DNA of 64,000 nucleotides from Amoebophrya sp. A120. Lineage: Eukaryota > Sar > Dinophyceae > Syndiniales > Amoebophryaceae. The position numbers and the translations under genes were made by a program. Each line of letters opens with the position of its first letter. The stretch's first letter is position 1. Below the pieces are notes generated by a model. That model was not told where the DNA came from and did no database searches. It saw nothing but the letters and a program-made list of their open reading frames with translations. Positions 22,401 through 34,559 of this stretch are shown piece by piece. The stretch spans positions 5,141,709 to 5,205,708 of the forward strand of contig CAJINV010000002.1 of assembly GCA_905178155.1 (NCBI GenBank). The letters are read 5' to 3'.

Positions 22401-25400
22401 GACGACCGAGACCGTGACCTTCATCTCGAAGGATGGATTGAAAACGACGAAAAATTCAAGGGCGGCGTATTCGCAGGCCGGGTCGTAGGGTTACGAGAAA
22501 TTTTTGTTTTTCCTGATAGCCAAAAAGCCTTGTGCGGGCCATTCTTGGTCCAGATCGAGTACTATAATGCTGAAACAAAACGAGACTGGTTCAAAGTCGT
22601 TGGTATCGACGGGGGCTCGAATCCTTCTTGGAAGCTGGGTACAACAACCCAAACAGAGGGCGATTGGCATAATATGCGTTTGGATGCAGCCAAGGCGGCG
22701 GCGGCGCCTGAGAATGATCAATGGAAGGCGATGAGCAGCGGTTATCTTTATCGCCTCAGCGGGAAGCAAGCTCATGGGCGGTACCTCATTACCAAGCCTG
22801 GCGCAACAACGTCGTGGCGCCATGCCTTCCTTGCCGGCGATAATTTTGGCGTGGAGCGGGTTGGGACCTTGAGTGCCGCACTCGACGGGACTCCTGGGAC
22901 GCAGTTTACCTATGACCACGACAAAACGCTACAACTTAAGTGGTCACTGGATGAAATTCGCACTGGGTTGAGTACTGGAAGTGCGGATGCGCCAGCTAGT
23001 GCCACGACAGAAAGCAGCCCTATCGGAAGACGCTGTAGTGGAGGAGCTTGTTCTCAAGAATCCTCGTCGGACAGTACGCCGTCTCAGGAACTGACGGTGA
23101 AAGTGGTGAAGCAGTACGAGATGGTACTCCCAGAAAACAAATTCATCCGGGCGCTCCACATGGAGGGTGCAATCGACTTGGCTCTGGAAGAATTCAAATC
23201 GAAGGGACGCATCTTAGAGGTAGTGCGGGAGCAGGCTCTGTACGGGTGGCCGTGGTTCTGGATTAAAATTCAAGGGTCGACGAGCTTGGCGAGTTCGCTA
23301 TCGGCGAAGGAGGCATGGTTTAAAGTAGTTGGCATTAGTCCCAAGGGCGGCGGCGGGCCAGATCAAGATGATTGGCAGTTGAAGACCCCAACACTACAGG
23401 AGATCGGGGATCAGTCGGGACCTTGTAGCGATTGGGCCCAAATGTTGGATTATGTTGAGCAGACGATAAAGGACGATCGGTCGCTTAGCGTTAACCCGCG
23501 CTCCTACAGGAGTCAGTGGCACACGCTAACCGATCTCGGCCTTTACGTTATCACCGACGCCAATGTCAACGACTCCGCAGCAAGGTTGCCCAATGTGAAG
23601 AAGGCTCGAGACGAGCACGACACGGATGTAGGTGGGGCGCTGAAGAAAGGTGTGATCGCGGACCAGTGGGAGTTCACCTATACCGACAGAACAAATAGGA
23701 GAAAAAAACGGCTCTTCCATTTCCAAGCGCCGCTGGCATTGAGGACGGACAGTAGCGGGGGGCAAGAAGTAACGAGGGCGACCATGTTGTACCAAATGGA
23801 TTTGAGGCTCACGACGGAGACCCTCAGGTTGGACTTGGAGGGATGGGAAGATGACGAGGACGAAAGTGCCGACGTGTCTTTCCAAGGTTGCATTGTGGAG
23901 TATCACCCGGGGATTCCAAACGGGGACACGGAAAGCAACCAGTTTTTGATCAAGATTAAAATGAAGAACGGCAGTTCCCGGTGGTTCAAAGTCAGTGGGG
24001 TATCTGATGAAACAAAATGGATGGCCGCGCGTTCGTCGGCATCAACTGAAGCGCGATCGAAAGATCGCTCGAGGACACGGTACACGATATATAGAGGTCT
24101 GCGCGGTGGGACTAGCGAGGGGGCCTTGGACACCAGGGAGGTCGTGGCACATTACGGCCTTTATTTTGCCGAAAACGATGGGGGAAAAATCAAAATGCCG
24201 AACAAGCCTCGCGTCCTTGCGAAGAGGGCCGTTATGATGGATGAATTATACAACCTTGCGCGGACTGGGAGCCTGATTCGCACAGGCCCCGGAGAACAAT
24301 GGCAGTTCACCTATCCATACTACCAAGCTGGAGAACGGCAATACGGAAGGCTGGTTTTCCGACCGCCGGTGTCGGACGAGGCGCTGGACAAGGCGCCGGA
24401 CGAGGCGCAGGAAAAGCTGCAGGACAAGCTGCAGGACGAGGCGCCGGACAAGGCGCCGCTCGAGGCGGAGGCGTTTGAGCGGGCAATGGCATCCATAGGT
24501 GGAACGAAAAAAGGCATCGGCGCGACCAGTGCGACGCAGAAAGTAAGGGTAGCGAAGTTGTACCAAATGCACTTCGCGGATGAGGCGAAGGGAAATATTC
24601 GGGGTCTCAACTTGGAGGGATGGGTAGACGAGGAAGATAGCGACGACGATTTCAATGGTTGCGTTGTGAATTCTCATTTTGAACCCTCAAAGGGCGCAAC
24701 TGACGCAAACCCTGGTGAAGCAGCCGCGCAGCTCTGGGTCCAGATCACGCGCGAATGCACCGAGAACGCGTCTGCTGTCTCATTTCGTTGGTTTAAGGTT
24801 TTCGGCGTACTGCTTCAGCAGGTTGGTGAGTCTCATGCGATCTCGTCTCTGAACATACAACAATATATGTTCGGGGCTCAGGCACAGGCCACGGTAAATC
24901 GCATAGATTCTTCTCCCCGTAAATGTAAAATAACTAGGGGCTTGCGCAAGTGGAGCGATTCCAAAACAGTCGTGGCAGATTACCGTTTACATGTAGCCGG
25001 CAACAATCCTGGAATGTCGAACAAGCCCGTCTTTGCGAAGAAGGGCACTGAGGGACGTTGGATGGATGAGATATACAACCTTGCGCGGACTGGGAGCCTG
25101 AGTCTTCCCGCAAAAGAACCCGGCCAGACCACGTTTGTCTACACTGATGAGCAGCAGCGCCAAAAAAAGCTTCTTCTGGAACTGGATGATAATGCTGTGA
25201 AGGCTGCCCGCGAGCTGTTTCCAGCGCAGGCGACACGGTGGGGGTGCCCCACAGGCAGATGTTCAGGATCTGCCACCGCACCCCCACCGGAAGACGCCTC
25301 GTCACAGACGGTAAGAGCCGCAAAGCTTTATCAAATGGACTTTGAAAAGCCTAGAAGCGCGGCCCCCGAGCCCGAAACTGCGGACCAGTCCCAGGGTGAC

Positions 25401-26280
25401 CGCCAGGCTCCCATTGCGATTCGTGGCCTCAACTTAGAGGGATGGGCAGTCGAGGGAGAGGCAGCGGACTTTTGGGGCCGTATCGTAGGAGTCGCCGCAT
25501 TGCCTGGGAGCCAAGAAGGCCAAGAAGAGGCAGGGGAGCGCTTTTTGGTTCAGATTGAGTATACTCCGCATGAACCGTCCAAAATACCAAAAGCTTTCGG
25601 CTCTAGTGCGGCTATGCCGAGAGCTTGGTTCGAGGTGGCCGGCGCTTTTTCGGCCGGAGATGAGGACGCCAGGCTTTCTGGCTCCGTCGAAAAATGGGAT
25701 TTGAGTAGTCGCAAGGAAGACGAGGCCGCGAGAATGAGAGCGGCAATGCTTCACGTGGCGAGGACGCCGGACTCGTCCTGGTATAAAATGAATACTGGTA
25801 TGCGCGGCCGGCATTGTCTGTCCCGTCGAGCCGCGTTTGACTCAAGTAAGCTGGATCCTGAGCGGCCCGTGCCGCATTACTATTACCGCATTGCCAAGTA
25901 TCAAACAAAAATAAAAGTTCGGCACGATCACTCATGCGTGTTTTTACCATATAAAAGTGTTTGCCATGCGTAAAAATGCATGACAGTGAGACTACATATG
26001 GGATTTCCGTTGTGTTTGTGCAATACAAGAAAAAGCTGTGATGCCAGAAAAATATGTCTTTCAAAACCTGGAATGTCGCAACTGTGACCACGAACTTTTT
26101 TCTTTCGATACCCAGGATGGGAAAAGCGCGGCGAAGAAGAATGGCGTTTTTGTGAGTAGGGGACGTCAAAACGTAGCGAAGCACGCGAGTGCTGCCGCAG
26201 CGTCGTCCTCGTTTCTCAGCTGGTTCACGGGCTGGCGTGGTTCTTCAAAAAAAAGGGGTCCGGACTTCCTGCAGGCATAG
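16487..26280 (+). CDS. Giant protein of two alternating repeat modules, function unknown
   Basis: Starts at ATG in a good context (ACCATGG). The first exon runs to about 19490 and later exons are about 20135-21000, about 21362-21573, 22005-25908 less the introner (coding to 25898) and 26116-26280. The intron 21574-22004 is a clean GTAAGT...CAG; two others are only approximate. After about 600 disordered Pro/Gly/Ser-rich residues, module A (KLYQ...LNLEGW...F.GRIV...FLVQIE...WFKVVG) occurs eight times, near 18370, 19150, 20655, 22370, 23095, 23780, 24540 and 25310. Module B (W..M..G....VVAHY....W.FTY....KKL.L) alternates with it. Because the alternation continues across ORF breaks, I read one gene and not several. 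I do not recognise either module. An early hydrophobic stretch (HWMILCCVRGGLDLIG) is too weak to call a signal peptide. Confidence 0.65.
25899..26110. mobile_element. Introner, family E
   Basis: Ends TATCAAACAAAAATAAAAGT and, reversed, TATCGAAAGAAAAAAGTTCG are imperfect inverted repeats. Flanks are CCAAG (25894-25898) and CCCAG (26111-26115), a near-duplication with one mismatch. Removing the element with the right flank joins ATT GCC AAG to GAT GGG AAA and keeps the frame to the stop at 26280. Confidence 0.75.
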
Positions 26281-27365
26281 ATGGTGGGCCGTGTATAAAT
26301 AAAAGTATTTTTTGGGCTAATAATTTCGAAAAAGTGTATCTGTATGGGCTCTATGGTTTTTGTTTCGCTTTGTTCTGTTTTTTCTTAACATTTTCATGTA
26401 CAATTCAAGGATTTCCGTTGTTTACCTTCCTGCATCACCTTTTTTTTTTGAAATACAAACGACTTTTCTTTTTCTAGGTTGCATATTATAATTCACATAA
26501 AGATATCGGTGACACCGTGCATCGGGCTTGAAAATTGAAACTACTCTGGTGCTTACTCAAGAAATAAAGACTCACCTTTGTGCAAATGCCGCATGATTAT
26601 TTACACGCGAAATATAAAACTCTGGCAGCGGGGCAAAAACCGAGGTTGGGAGAATTTGCGATGTTCCTGGGTTTCAGGGCACGACCACGGATTTCTAGGT
26701 TTGGTGTTGCATCTTCACCAGAGTCGTTCCCGCACTTCAAGTGTGATCTTCGAACACAAAGTCGTGCTTAGCTGCCTGTTGTATCGGATATTTGCGAAGA
26801 AGAAGATCGAACATGATCATCACGACGAGTATTACAAGGTCAAGTACCCCTGTGATTCCTCGGCACAACAAGAAACTAGGTTTTTCAAGATCTGTGCTCA
26901 CTAAGATCCTCATCATTGTGATTGTCCATTGGCGATGAAAAGTGAAAACAAAACAACGAAGATCAAAAATATGAAATAGAGCATGTGGACTTGGACAAAA
27001 ACAGATTAAAACCTCGCTGAACTCGTCAAATGTCGTGCAATAGAAATTGTTTTTAAAAACAGCTTCGCTCGCGCTCGGGATAGATCTCCGGCGACTTGCA
27101 GGCAAAAAACGAAAAACCGTTTGTGATCCTTAGACGTAGGGTCAGCTCGACGTATCAACGCTTGGCTTAAATTTAGCCTGTTTTATTTTTCACTCAGCTG
27201 CTACGTTGACTTTCTTTGTCCTAAATTCACTTTTTGAACCAGCAGTAGGTTCCGAAGCATGACACTGCATTAATTCGCAGTGGTGCAGTATATAACACAA
27301 TAATATCAATCCGAGTAGATGAAAATGTATGATTGAGTTTTTGGCTCTCTGAGTGAAAAGAGAAA
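26281..27365. other. Intergenic region
   Basis: About 1.1 kb, AT-rich at its left end. Only short unsupported frames on both strands. No structure seen. Confidence 0.4.
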
Positions 27366-28502
27366 ATGATGGGAAAATCTTTTCACTTGTTGCGTGACCC
27401 AAAAGATAGAGAACATGATGTCGCGGCCAGAAGTGAACAAAACTCATCTGTTGACGTTGACGACCTCATCAAACCAGACGAACAAACTTCGGTCTCCTGC
27501 TGGGCCAGGCAGCCAGTTTTGTGGGTAGTTCTCACCGTCGTGGGCTTCTCACTGGTCAGCTTCTTCACGATCTATTTTTCGGTGACCGCGGCAAGTAGTC
27601 CTGCTTCTGGTTCTGCTACAACCTCCCGACCGGGGGGACAAGGCCAGACCAGAAACGGCGGACAGGGCGGCGGCGCAGGTAGTTCCTCCCCTAATAACGA
27701 CAACCACGGTGACCGTGGAAGCACGAACGGCGGGGGCAACAACGGGAATGGTAATACCCCCAACCAGGGCAACAATGCCGGAGGTCGAGACCCCCGGGTT
27801 CCGGCAAACCTCCCTGCGCACTACGTAGCATTCGCCTCGGAGGAGCCGCAGACGGGGGCCGAAGTCCAAAATGACGCGCGGCTGCGGGGCGCGAAGGCGT
27901 TGCGCGGGCGGCAAGAAAAGTTCGTCGCGTTGAGCCCTGCAGGAGCAGCACAACAGCAGCCGCCGCCACGACAGCTCGCGGGGCAGACGGTAGGGTACTA
28001 CAATTTCGCGTCCATTCCGGGCACGATCACCGTCGACGGCAAGGCGCACGACAAGCAATGGCTCCTGGATAACTTGCTGGTGAAGCAGCAGACGCAGTTC
28101 CGCACGGTTTTGCAAGAATTGGAAACGCTCGGCCGCAAACAGGGTCACTACATTTGGTGGGTGGTACCCAGCGACCGCTGGGGCGGGTCCGAGGCGCCGA
28201 ACGAGCGGACCGCCGTGGCAAAAGACGCCTGCAAGGAACTGTTCGTCCGGCAGAAGTACAAAACCTTGGTTCTGTACGAGAAGATTCTGGAGAAATTTCT
28301 GGAATTGCTCCAAAACCGCCCGACCGGGCGCACAGACCCGGTGTCCGGGAAAAAAATCCCGAACCCGCGGGTCATCCCTCCCATCGACTTTGGGAAAATT
28401 CACTTTTGGATCCGGTTTTACCAGCGGAGCTGCGAGGATGCGGATTGGGTGCCCGACTGGTACAAGAACCTGGTGGCGCGCTGGGACCAGTACCACTTTT
28501 GA
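27366..28502 (+). CDS. Type II single-pass membrane protein, possible DUF1810-like domain
   Basis: A 378-aa single-exon protein. A 49-residue charged cytosolic tail is followed by one membrane helix (about 50-74, VLWVVLTVVGFSLVSFFTIY) with no cleavage-site pattern, so a signal anchor. Next comes a Gly/Asn/Gln-rich linker (about 75-150). The C-terminal part is folded: VLQELETLGRKQGHYIWWVV, then a Gly-Gly-Ser, an Ala-rich helix and YEKILEKFLELLQ. The pattern L.EL...GRK..H..W...P...GS recalls the small bacterial family DUF1810, whose function is not known to me. That match is from memory and needs a profile search. The end is aromatic-rich (WVPDWYKNLVARWDQYHF). By topology the domain would lie in the lumen or outside the cell. 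Confidence 0.7.
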   Translation: MMGKSFHLLRDPKDREHDVAARSEQNSSVDVDDLIKPDEQTSVSCWARQPVLWVVLTVVGFSLVSFFTIYFSVTAASSPASGSATTSRPGGQGQTRNGGQGGGAGSSSPNNDNHGDRGSTNGGGNNGNGNTPNQGNNAGGRDPRVPANLPAHYVAFASEEPQTGAEVQNDARLRGAKALRGRQEKFVALSPAGAAQQQPPPRQLAGQTVGYYNFASIPGTITVDGKAHDKQWLLDNLLVKQQTQFRTVLQELETLGRKQGHYIWWVVPSDRWGGSEAPNERTAVAKDACKELFVRQKYKTLVLYEKILEKFLELLQNRPTGRTDPVSGKKIPNPRVIPPIDFGKIHFWIRFYQRSCEDADWVPDWYKNLVARWDQYHF

Positions 28503-29771
28503 CGAAAGAATTTCTCAAGTATTTTTGACATGCGAGACACCACGAGCACGACCGACGTCAATGACTATAGTGGGATCGAAAAATAGTGACAATCGAAACG
28601 TGCCACGGTCGAGGAGGTACAAGGCATTCACTCCTACGCTTTTGGAAAACAGCGAGCAGTCGATGTAATTAAGTATTGAGTAGAACTAGAAGGTGACCCG
28701 GAACCTGAAGCCGGCGAGCCACGATGGAAGCTTGGATAATGAAGTTAGAAGTAGAAGCTGAAATAAAATGAAGTAATTCACGATGCCTGCAAGTCAAGGG
28801 AATGTTGGTACATATTACAATGCACATCTAGATGAGTAAGCACTACCTAAACATCCATGTGGTAGCTTCGCAACTGAGATTCTTATCGTCGTTGCGGAAA
28901 ATTTTCTCGCAATGTCTATATTTTGGTTCTTATTTTGCCTTCAAACTCTTTCTGTCCTCAAAGACCGAACCCAACCATTTATTTTACATTTTGGAAGAAC
29001 TTGTCTTGATGTACCCCGAATAGAAGGAGGATGTCTAGAGTAGATGCCCTCGGTAGGGCTAACGAACCCTAGTACACGGTGTATAATTTTCTTTTGGCGA
29101 CAGACTGTTTTCGTTGTCCGCTCGTTTTGGATGACACAAAATAAAACGGATATAATGTCACGCTTACGTCGCTTTTTTGGACGGTGGTAAATGTGAAGAA
29201 TGTTCCCTTCAGTTCTGTGTCTACTTCGACCTGTTTTGACGGAGGTTTGCCGAGTCTGAAGATCTTTGTCGGTGAGGAAAAAAAAGCTCCATCAAGGAGA
29301 TCAGGTGTAAACGGAAAGGAAAGGATCAGGACACTGGTCGATCATATTTTGACGACGTGGTTCAGACCTTGTTGTGGAGGTGTTTATGTCTTAGCGGTCG
29401 CATCGTAAAGGAGCTTCGTTGGAGCTGCTTTTTTTTTCAGCAGTTCACTTCAAACGGGATTGATGCTTGTCGAGAACAAAAGTTTGTACTTAGAATTCAG
29501 ATCCAGTTTATCTGATTTCTTCTCTTCACGGACTCTGATTTTCCTCGAGTCGTGCTAGAACTGAATCTAATCGACTTTTCGGTCTGGTATCTCACTCTGA
29601 CGAAGGCCATCATGACCGCCGTGCGATTTGTTTTTTTAACATCTCGATGAAAAAGCCTGCAGAAATTATTTCATTGCACGACTAGAATCCACCGGAGTGC
29701 ACCATCGTGACAGTCGCAGTCTTCATCTTGTTCTATAAAACAAGTTGCTCCTTCATTATCACCTTCTTTCC
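28503..29771. other. Intergenic region
   Basis: About 1.27 kb with only short unsupported frames and no repeat seen. Confidence 0.4.
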
Positions 29772-30941
29772 ATGAAGCACACCAGAATTCTTCGGGCCCA
29801 GCACGCGAAGATGCGTCGCCGCCGCCCGGAACGGGCACAGGGGGACTTTCCGGTTTACGCCCGCGCGAAGCCGCTCCCGGCACCGGTGGACTTGGATCGC
29901 ATTCCCAGCGACCTGCAGCGGCAGTTGAGCAAGCCCCCGCGGCGGCTGAAACCCCACGAGGTGGGGGGTGCTAGCGGAGGGGTAAAAAGTGCAGTTGTTG
30001 ACGAGGAAAGAAACGGGAGTCCTCATCTTCTTGCTTTTCAAGGCAACTCCACGTCGTCGTTTTTGCACAGTGGTATGATGAAAAACAAGGAAAGCCGCGC
30101 AGGACCGCGTGGAGTCGACTACCATTCCACCGCCGACAAAGTCGGCGTGCCGGAGACCTTGGCGAAAGTCGTGGCGCGATCTGATTTCCGTCGTGGGAAG
30201 GAAAGCAAGAACTCGGTAGAAGGTGGAGCTACGACAAGCAACCTGCTGCTGGATCTGAAAGACGACACAACCTATCAGCATTGGGCGGAGTTCGACTGTC
30301 ACAAGGATAACTTAAAAAGCGCGAACCGCTGCGACCGCACGGACGGAAAGGACAGCAAAACCGTTTTTCCGGAGCGCGCGGAAACAGCAGCAGCTTCTGG
30401 GATATTTGGTGCGCCGGAGCAGGGTCGTGCTGATCATCGAGTTAAAAAAGGTCTTCAGCGGGAAGATGATCATATCACGACTTCGGACCATGACGCGCTA
30501 ACAAATCGTCAACGCGGGCCACGAGCAGAACCATGGTCCAGCGGGAAGAAGCTGATGCCGGAGAATTTTGAAGACGGGAGCACGAACACGAATAGCGCAG
30601 CCGCACCGCAGGAACGTGACAACGCATTTGGAGACCATGAAGATCCAGATTCTACTTTCTCGAGCAGTGGAGATTTATTTCTTAAGCAGCATCGGGAACA
30701 CATGCAAGAACAGAAAAAGAACAAGCGGAGCTACGAGACGCCGGACAGTGTGTACCCGAGTTTGTTCCGGGATCGCGATCGCCGACTGGACGGAAAGATG
30801 AAAAAGTACAACGAGATCTTGACCGAACTGGAGCAAAATTTGAAGTCGCAGAAGAAACACGAAAAAGATCGCAGCCCTGAAGATGATTGTCGTGCTTCCA
30901 GCTCCAGCACGTCCTCGTCTTCTCGGCGCCGCATGAAATAG
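29772..30941 (+). CDS. Basic, low-complexity protein of unknown function
   Basis: A 389-aa protein in one exon from ATG 29772 (MKHTRILRAQHAKMRRRRPE). The N-terminus is strongly basic, which could suit RNA binding or a targeting presequence. The middle is polar and disordered. The best candidate for a folded or coiled part is near the end: PDSVYPSLFRDRDRRLDGKM followed by KKYNEILTELEQNLKSQKKH. It closes with a Ser/Arg run (SSSTSSSSRRRMK). No domain recognised. The RAP-domain gene follows about 390 bp downstream on the same strand. Confidence 0.6.
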   Translation: MKHTRILRAQHAKMRRRRPERAQGDFPVYARAKPLPAPVDLDRIPSDLQRQLSKPPRRLKPHEVGGASGGVKSAVVDEERNGSPHLLAFQGNSTSSFLHSGMMKNKESRAGPRGVDYHSTADKVGVPETLAKVVARSDFRRGKESKNSVEGGATTSNLLLDLKDDTTYQHWAEFDCHKDNLKSANRCDRTDGKDSKTVFPERAETAAASGIFGAPEQGRADHRVKKGLQREDDHITTSDHDALTNRQRGPRAEPWSSGKKLMPENFEDGSTNTNSAAAPQERDNAFGDHEDPDSTFSSSGDLFLKQHREHMQEQKKNKRSYETPDSVYPSLFRDRDRRLDGKMKKYNEILTELEQNLKSQKKHEKDRSPEDDCRASSSSTSSSSRRRMK

Positions 30942-31326
30942 CAGATGGAAAAAGAAGATGCTAGCACGTCCTCGACTGCACGTGGTTTGTCATGAAAAAT
31001 ATTCGCAACCTCTACCCAGTAGACCCCCTGTCTCAGAAAGATTCATTGCACCTCGAAGAGTGGCCAGAAGTCTAGTCATGCGCTCGTACAACATCATAAT
31101 GGGAAATGTTTCCTCAGCGTTTGCGTATGCAAACGCGACTCCATTTTATAAAATCTGCACGCTGGTCGTGCTCATGTACTAGTGAATTTTTCTGCGTGAT
31201 ACAAGGCCGAGCAAGTGGTGGACTGGAAAGACAGAAGCGGAGATATTACCCAGGATAATAGGCCGAGTTCCCGTAGACCGGGACGACACGATTTCAAGTG
31301 CAGGTACCACCACAGCAGATACAATC
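30942..31326. other. Intergenic region
   Basis: About 385 bp between two same-strand genes; nothing recognised. Confidence 0.4.
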
Positions 31327-34300
31327 ATGCAAAACGCGAACAAAACCAAAAGTGGAAAAGACTGCGATCCGACAGGAGGAGATCCCGTGACAACAAGAAC
31401 AGCGAACACCTCATCTTTTACTAGTTCCTCTGCTTCTACTCTCGCAGAACACGACGCGCTAGGGGAAGCGAGAAGTTCGCGAAACTGCAAAACAAGCCAG
31501 AACACTGATGACATCACTCGAGTTCCGGACCACGAACTTCTGATGCAGCAGTACAATTCCTCAACCGGACGAGCGCAGCTGTTTTGCGCCATTCCGTACT
31601 TGAAAGGCATTGAGCTGAAGCGGCTGATGCTGTACGACGCGAAGAAGGTGCAACTGGGCGAAACGCGGCTCTGCCGCGAGCTCTGGTCCCGCTTCGTGCG
31701 GAGAAGCTGGGAGCTGTCGATGGGGTTGGTCTTTCCCACGAACAAAAAAGTGGGCCGGCGGTGCCACGTGCGGACGGTGTTGCGGTTTCTCCAGGCAATT
31801 GCCTCGGTGCAGTACTACCCCGAGGAAGTAGGTGGAGATGGTCTTTATTTTTCCGTTGCAAGACAAGAACATCAAATAGCACAGGTGGACCACGACGAGC
31901 AGGATGCTAGTAGCTGCACGAGCTCGACGAGCCCGAGCTCCTGTGGAATAAAAAACGAACAGCAGCAGCAGAAGATGGTTGACGATATGTTTTTGCGGTG
32001 CATGGTTGCGGAAAAGAACAACGCACTGAAGCGGCAGGAGTATGTGTTTCTACTGAACGCGTTGGCCCGGCTGCGTCTGAACACGCCCGATCTGATGTGC
32101 CAGAAGATCCTGCAAAAGATGTCCATCGTGTGGCCGCTGTTGCGGCAGGAGCAACTGGTTCTCGCCGCCAACTGCTGCGCGAAACTGAGTCTCGGCGGCA
32201 GTTCGGCGTGGGCCAAGCCGTTGAGCGATGCCTTGGAAATGGCCTTGTTTGGAAACGTGCAGGAAAGGAGGCTGGTGGGGACAAAGTCACACTCACACTC
32301 ACACCAAGTTCTTCTTGGCAAGACCCAGGAAAACGATTTTTCCGACTGTGCCGAGGATTTGCCACCCTTGCTAGTGGACACGGGCAGGATGAACGGAGTC
32401 CCCGGGACGAGCATTGCAGAAGGGCTGGACGACCAAGAAGACCTGCCTGTGGTGGACAACCTCACCCCGCACGCACCCTGGAGAGCCAGAGAAAATGTAC
32501 ACGGAGTTGATGGGTCGTTTGGCACTGCGTCTTCAAGTCTGCATCTTCCAGGAGCTGAAGGCGTCGCGGGTTCAGAGCAGGGCTTTGGCCCAGAAGTAGT
32601 TGAGCGTTTTCATCACCCGGAGGAGCGCAGCACCGCAAAGAAGTCGATTTTTTACTACGACATGCTCGGGCACGATCAGGAAGAAAAGGTCGTCAGTCCT
32701 ATGGAAGTGGTAGGCAAAAGTGTATACGGTTTTTTGCATTTCGGAACGTGGAATATAAAGGAAGCGCTTTCCTACAACTTCCGCCTTATTACAGAGCCGC
32801 CACGCTCTGCTCGTGCTTAGCGAGCGTGCTGGTAATGATGGAGGTACTTACTCTCTTATCTCAGTCATTACCTTGGCGAGCGTGCTGGTAAAATTAATCT
32901 AGGAGGTGAACAAGAAGTACAAGTACAACTACCTCAATGCAGCGCAGTAAGTACTCAAGTCTCAGCCTCCACCTCCATAAGCACAATGAAGCGGCAGCTG
33001 GTCTTGCGGCAGCTGAAGGCGATCACGGTGCTCGAGTTGATTCCGCACCGGGTATATCAAGTGCAAAAATGTCTGGGTCTGGAAGAATGCCAGACTTGTC
33101 ATGCACATTTTGAATGGCCAATGAGGTTTGGAATGCAGATCCTAGCACGACAGATTTGGTGAGCTCTCCATCTTGCCTATCCTGCATCAGAAACTGCTTC
33201 GCAGCTTGGTCGAAAGTGGACAGCTTTTGGCCATCATGCAACACAGATTTTTGCATGATTCTGATTCACCATGACAAGTTCCACTTTTCCAGACCCAGAC
33301 ATTTTTGCATTTGATAGGGTACCGGACGTGATCCGGCTCTACCTAGACCAGCAGAACGGGCCGAACCGGCGGCAGGCGAACGACCGCAATCTGGTTCTGT
33401 TCGAACTGTATTTACGGGCGTACTTGATGAGTAACGATAACGAAGTAAGTCAAGAACATGAACATCATGATTACTATCAAGACCACCGTCGTCCCAGTCT
33501 TTACGAGACCGTGTTGTCGGCGCAGGAACGGATGCAGTTGGAGAATCGGCGGGATTTGTTTTACGAGAAGACGGGAATGACCGAAGAAGAGGAGGGGGAG
33601 GAGAGGGAAGAAGAGGCGATAGTGCTACAGGAAGTAGAAAACCGGGGCGAATCATCATGTGCAGCACCAGCTACCGTCGATGCTCCATCTGGGGAAAAAA
33701 TGATGAAAGGTAGCAGCAAAACAAGTTCGACTTCCTCTCTCACTTCGATTTCCCAGGCGATTTTCGAGATCAACGGGCAGGTCTGGTGCACCAGCCTCGA
33801 GCTGATGGCTGGAAATTATGGGATGAACAAGTCTGCTAGCAGTGTTGGCGCCCCCACACAGCGAACAACGAAGTTTCTGCGCTACAGTGATGGAGGTGCT
33901 CGTGGCAACAAGAAGAACTTTTGCGACGATCGGCGAGAGGAAGAAGCGCTGCTCATGCAGGATTCCAGTACCAGCGATTCTTGTCCCGCTTCTGGGAGCA
34001 GGGATCATCGTGAAGAGACAACTACGCGGGTAGGGTCCCCCGTCGTGAACCTGATCGAGAGCCGCGTTTCCGCCGGGCCCTACAGTCTCGACTATTTTCA
34101 CGCGGAGACAAAGACGGTGATTGACCTTCTTATCCTGATGGGACAACTACATGACCAAAAGTTCTGCGCATCCTGTCTCAAAAATCCCCTGTGCGTTCTT
34201 CAGAGGGGCAAAGAAACCGTTACATGTGAGGCGAAACGCATTCTCAAAAGGTCTTCTGGAATTTATTCCAAGAAGACCAGATGAAGATGGGGAAAAATTC

Positions 34301-34559
34301 ATCAAGATGTGGCATTCATGTTGTATGTGGAAAGTGATAGTGAAAGTGCACTCGAATAGAGGGTGCCTCACATGACGAGGATCTATCATGCAGACTGATG
34401 CGGAAGTTTTCCCCGCCCATACGTTTCCCTCCGTTCGCCTACTTTCGGAAGACGCGAACGCTAACCCCGCAAATCAAGTGGCGCCACCGGTTCTTGACCA
34501 AGATGGGATTTACGGTGCTCACGGTACCTTACTGGAAGATTCGCGTGGAGGAGGGGTGA
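31327..34559 (+). CDS. RAP-domain protein, probably organellar RNA binding
   Basis: Exon 1 runs from ATG 31327 to a donor near 32700-32750. A 44-nt exon (32903-32946) follows, then 32982-33054, then after an introner 33322 to about 34140, and a last exon to TGA 34557-34559. The middle has helical repeat-like runs (RQEYVFLLNALARLRLNTPD; LVLAANCCAKLSL) as in FASTK/heptatricopeptide-type proteins. The C-terminus matches the RAP domain: AGPYSLDYFHAETKTVIDL, then after the last intron TPQIKWRHRFLTKMGFTVLT and VPYWKIRVEEG. RAP proteins bind and process organellar RNA and are abundant in apicomplexans and relatives. The last intron lies inside the RAP fold; removing 34141-34400 at a CTGATG repeat, or 34134-34394, both keep frame, so its edges are uncertain. 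Long acidic and Ser-rich inserts are unusual. Confidence 0.78.
33055..33316. mobile_element. Introner, family A, in the RAP gene
   Basis: Ends TATCAAGTGCAAAAATGTCT and, reversed, TATCAAATGCAAAAATGTCT form inverted repeats of about 30 bp. The 5-mer GGGTA is duplicated at 33050-33054 and 33317-33321. Excising the element plus one copy restores CAC CGG GTA CCG GAC. No cut within the duplication gives GT...AG. Confidence 0.93.

Noticed and set aside
27549-28496. Minus-strand ORF of 315 aa
   Set aside because: It is antisense to the membrane protein gene, with biased composition and no intron or motif logic.
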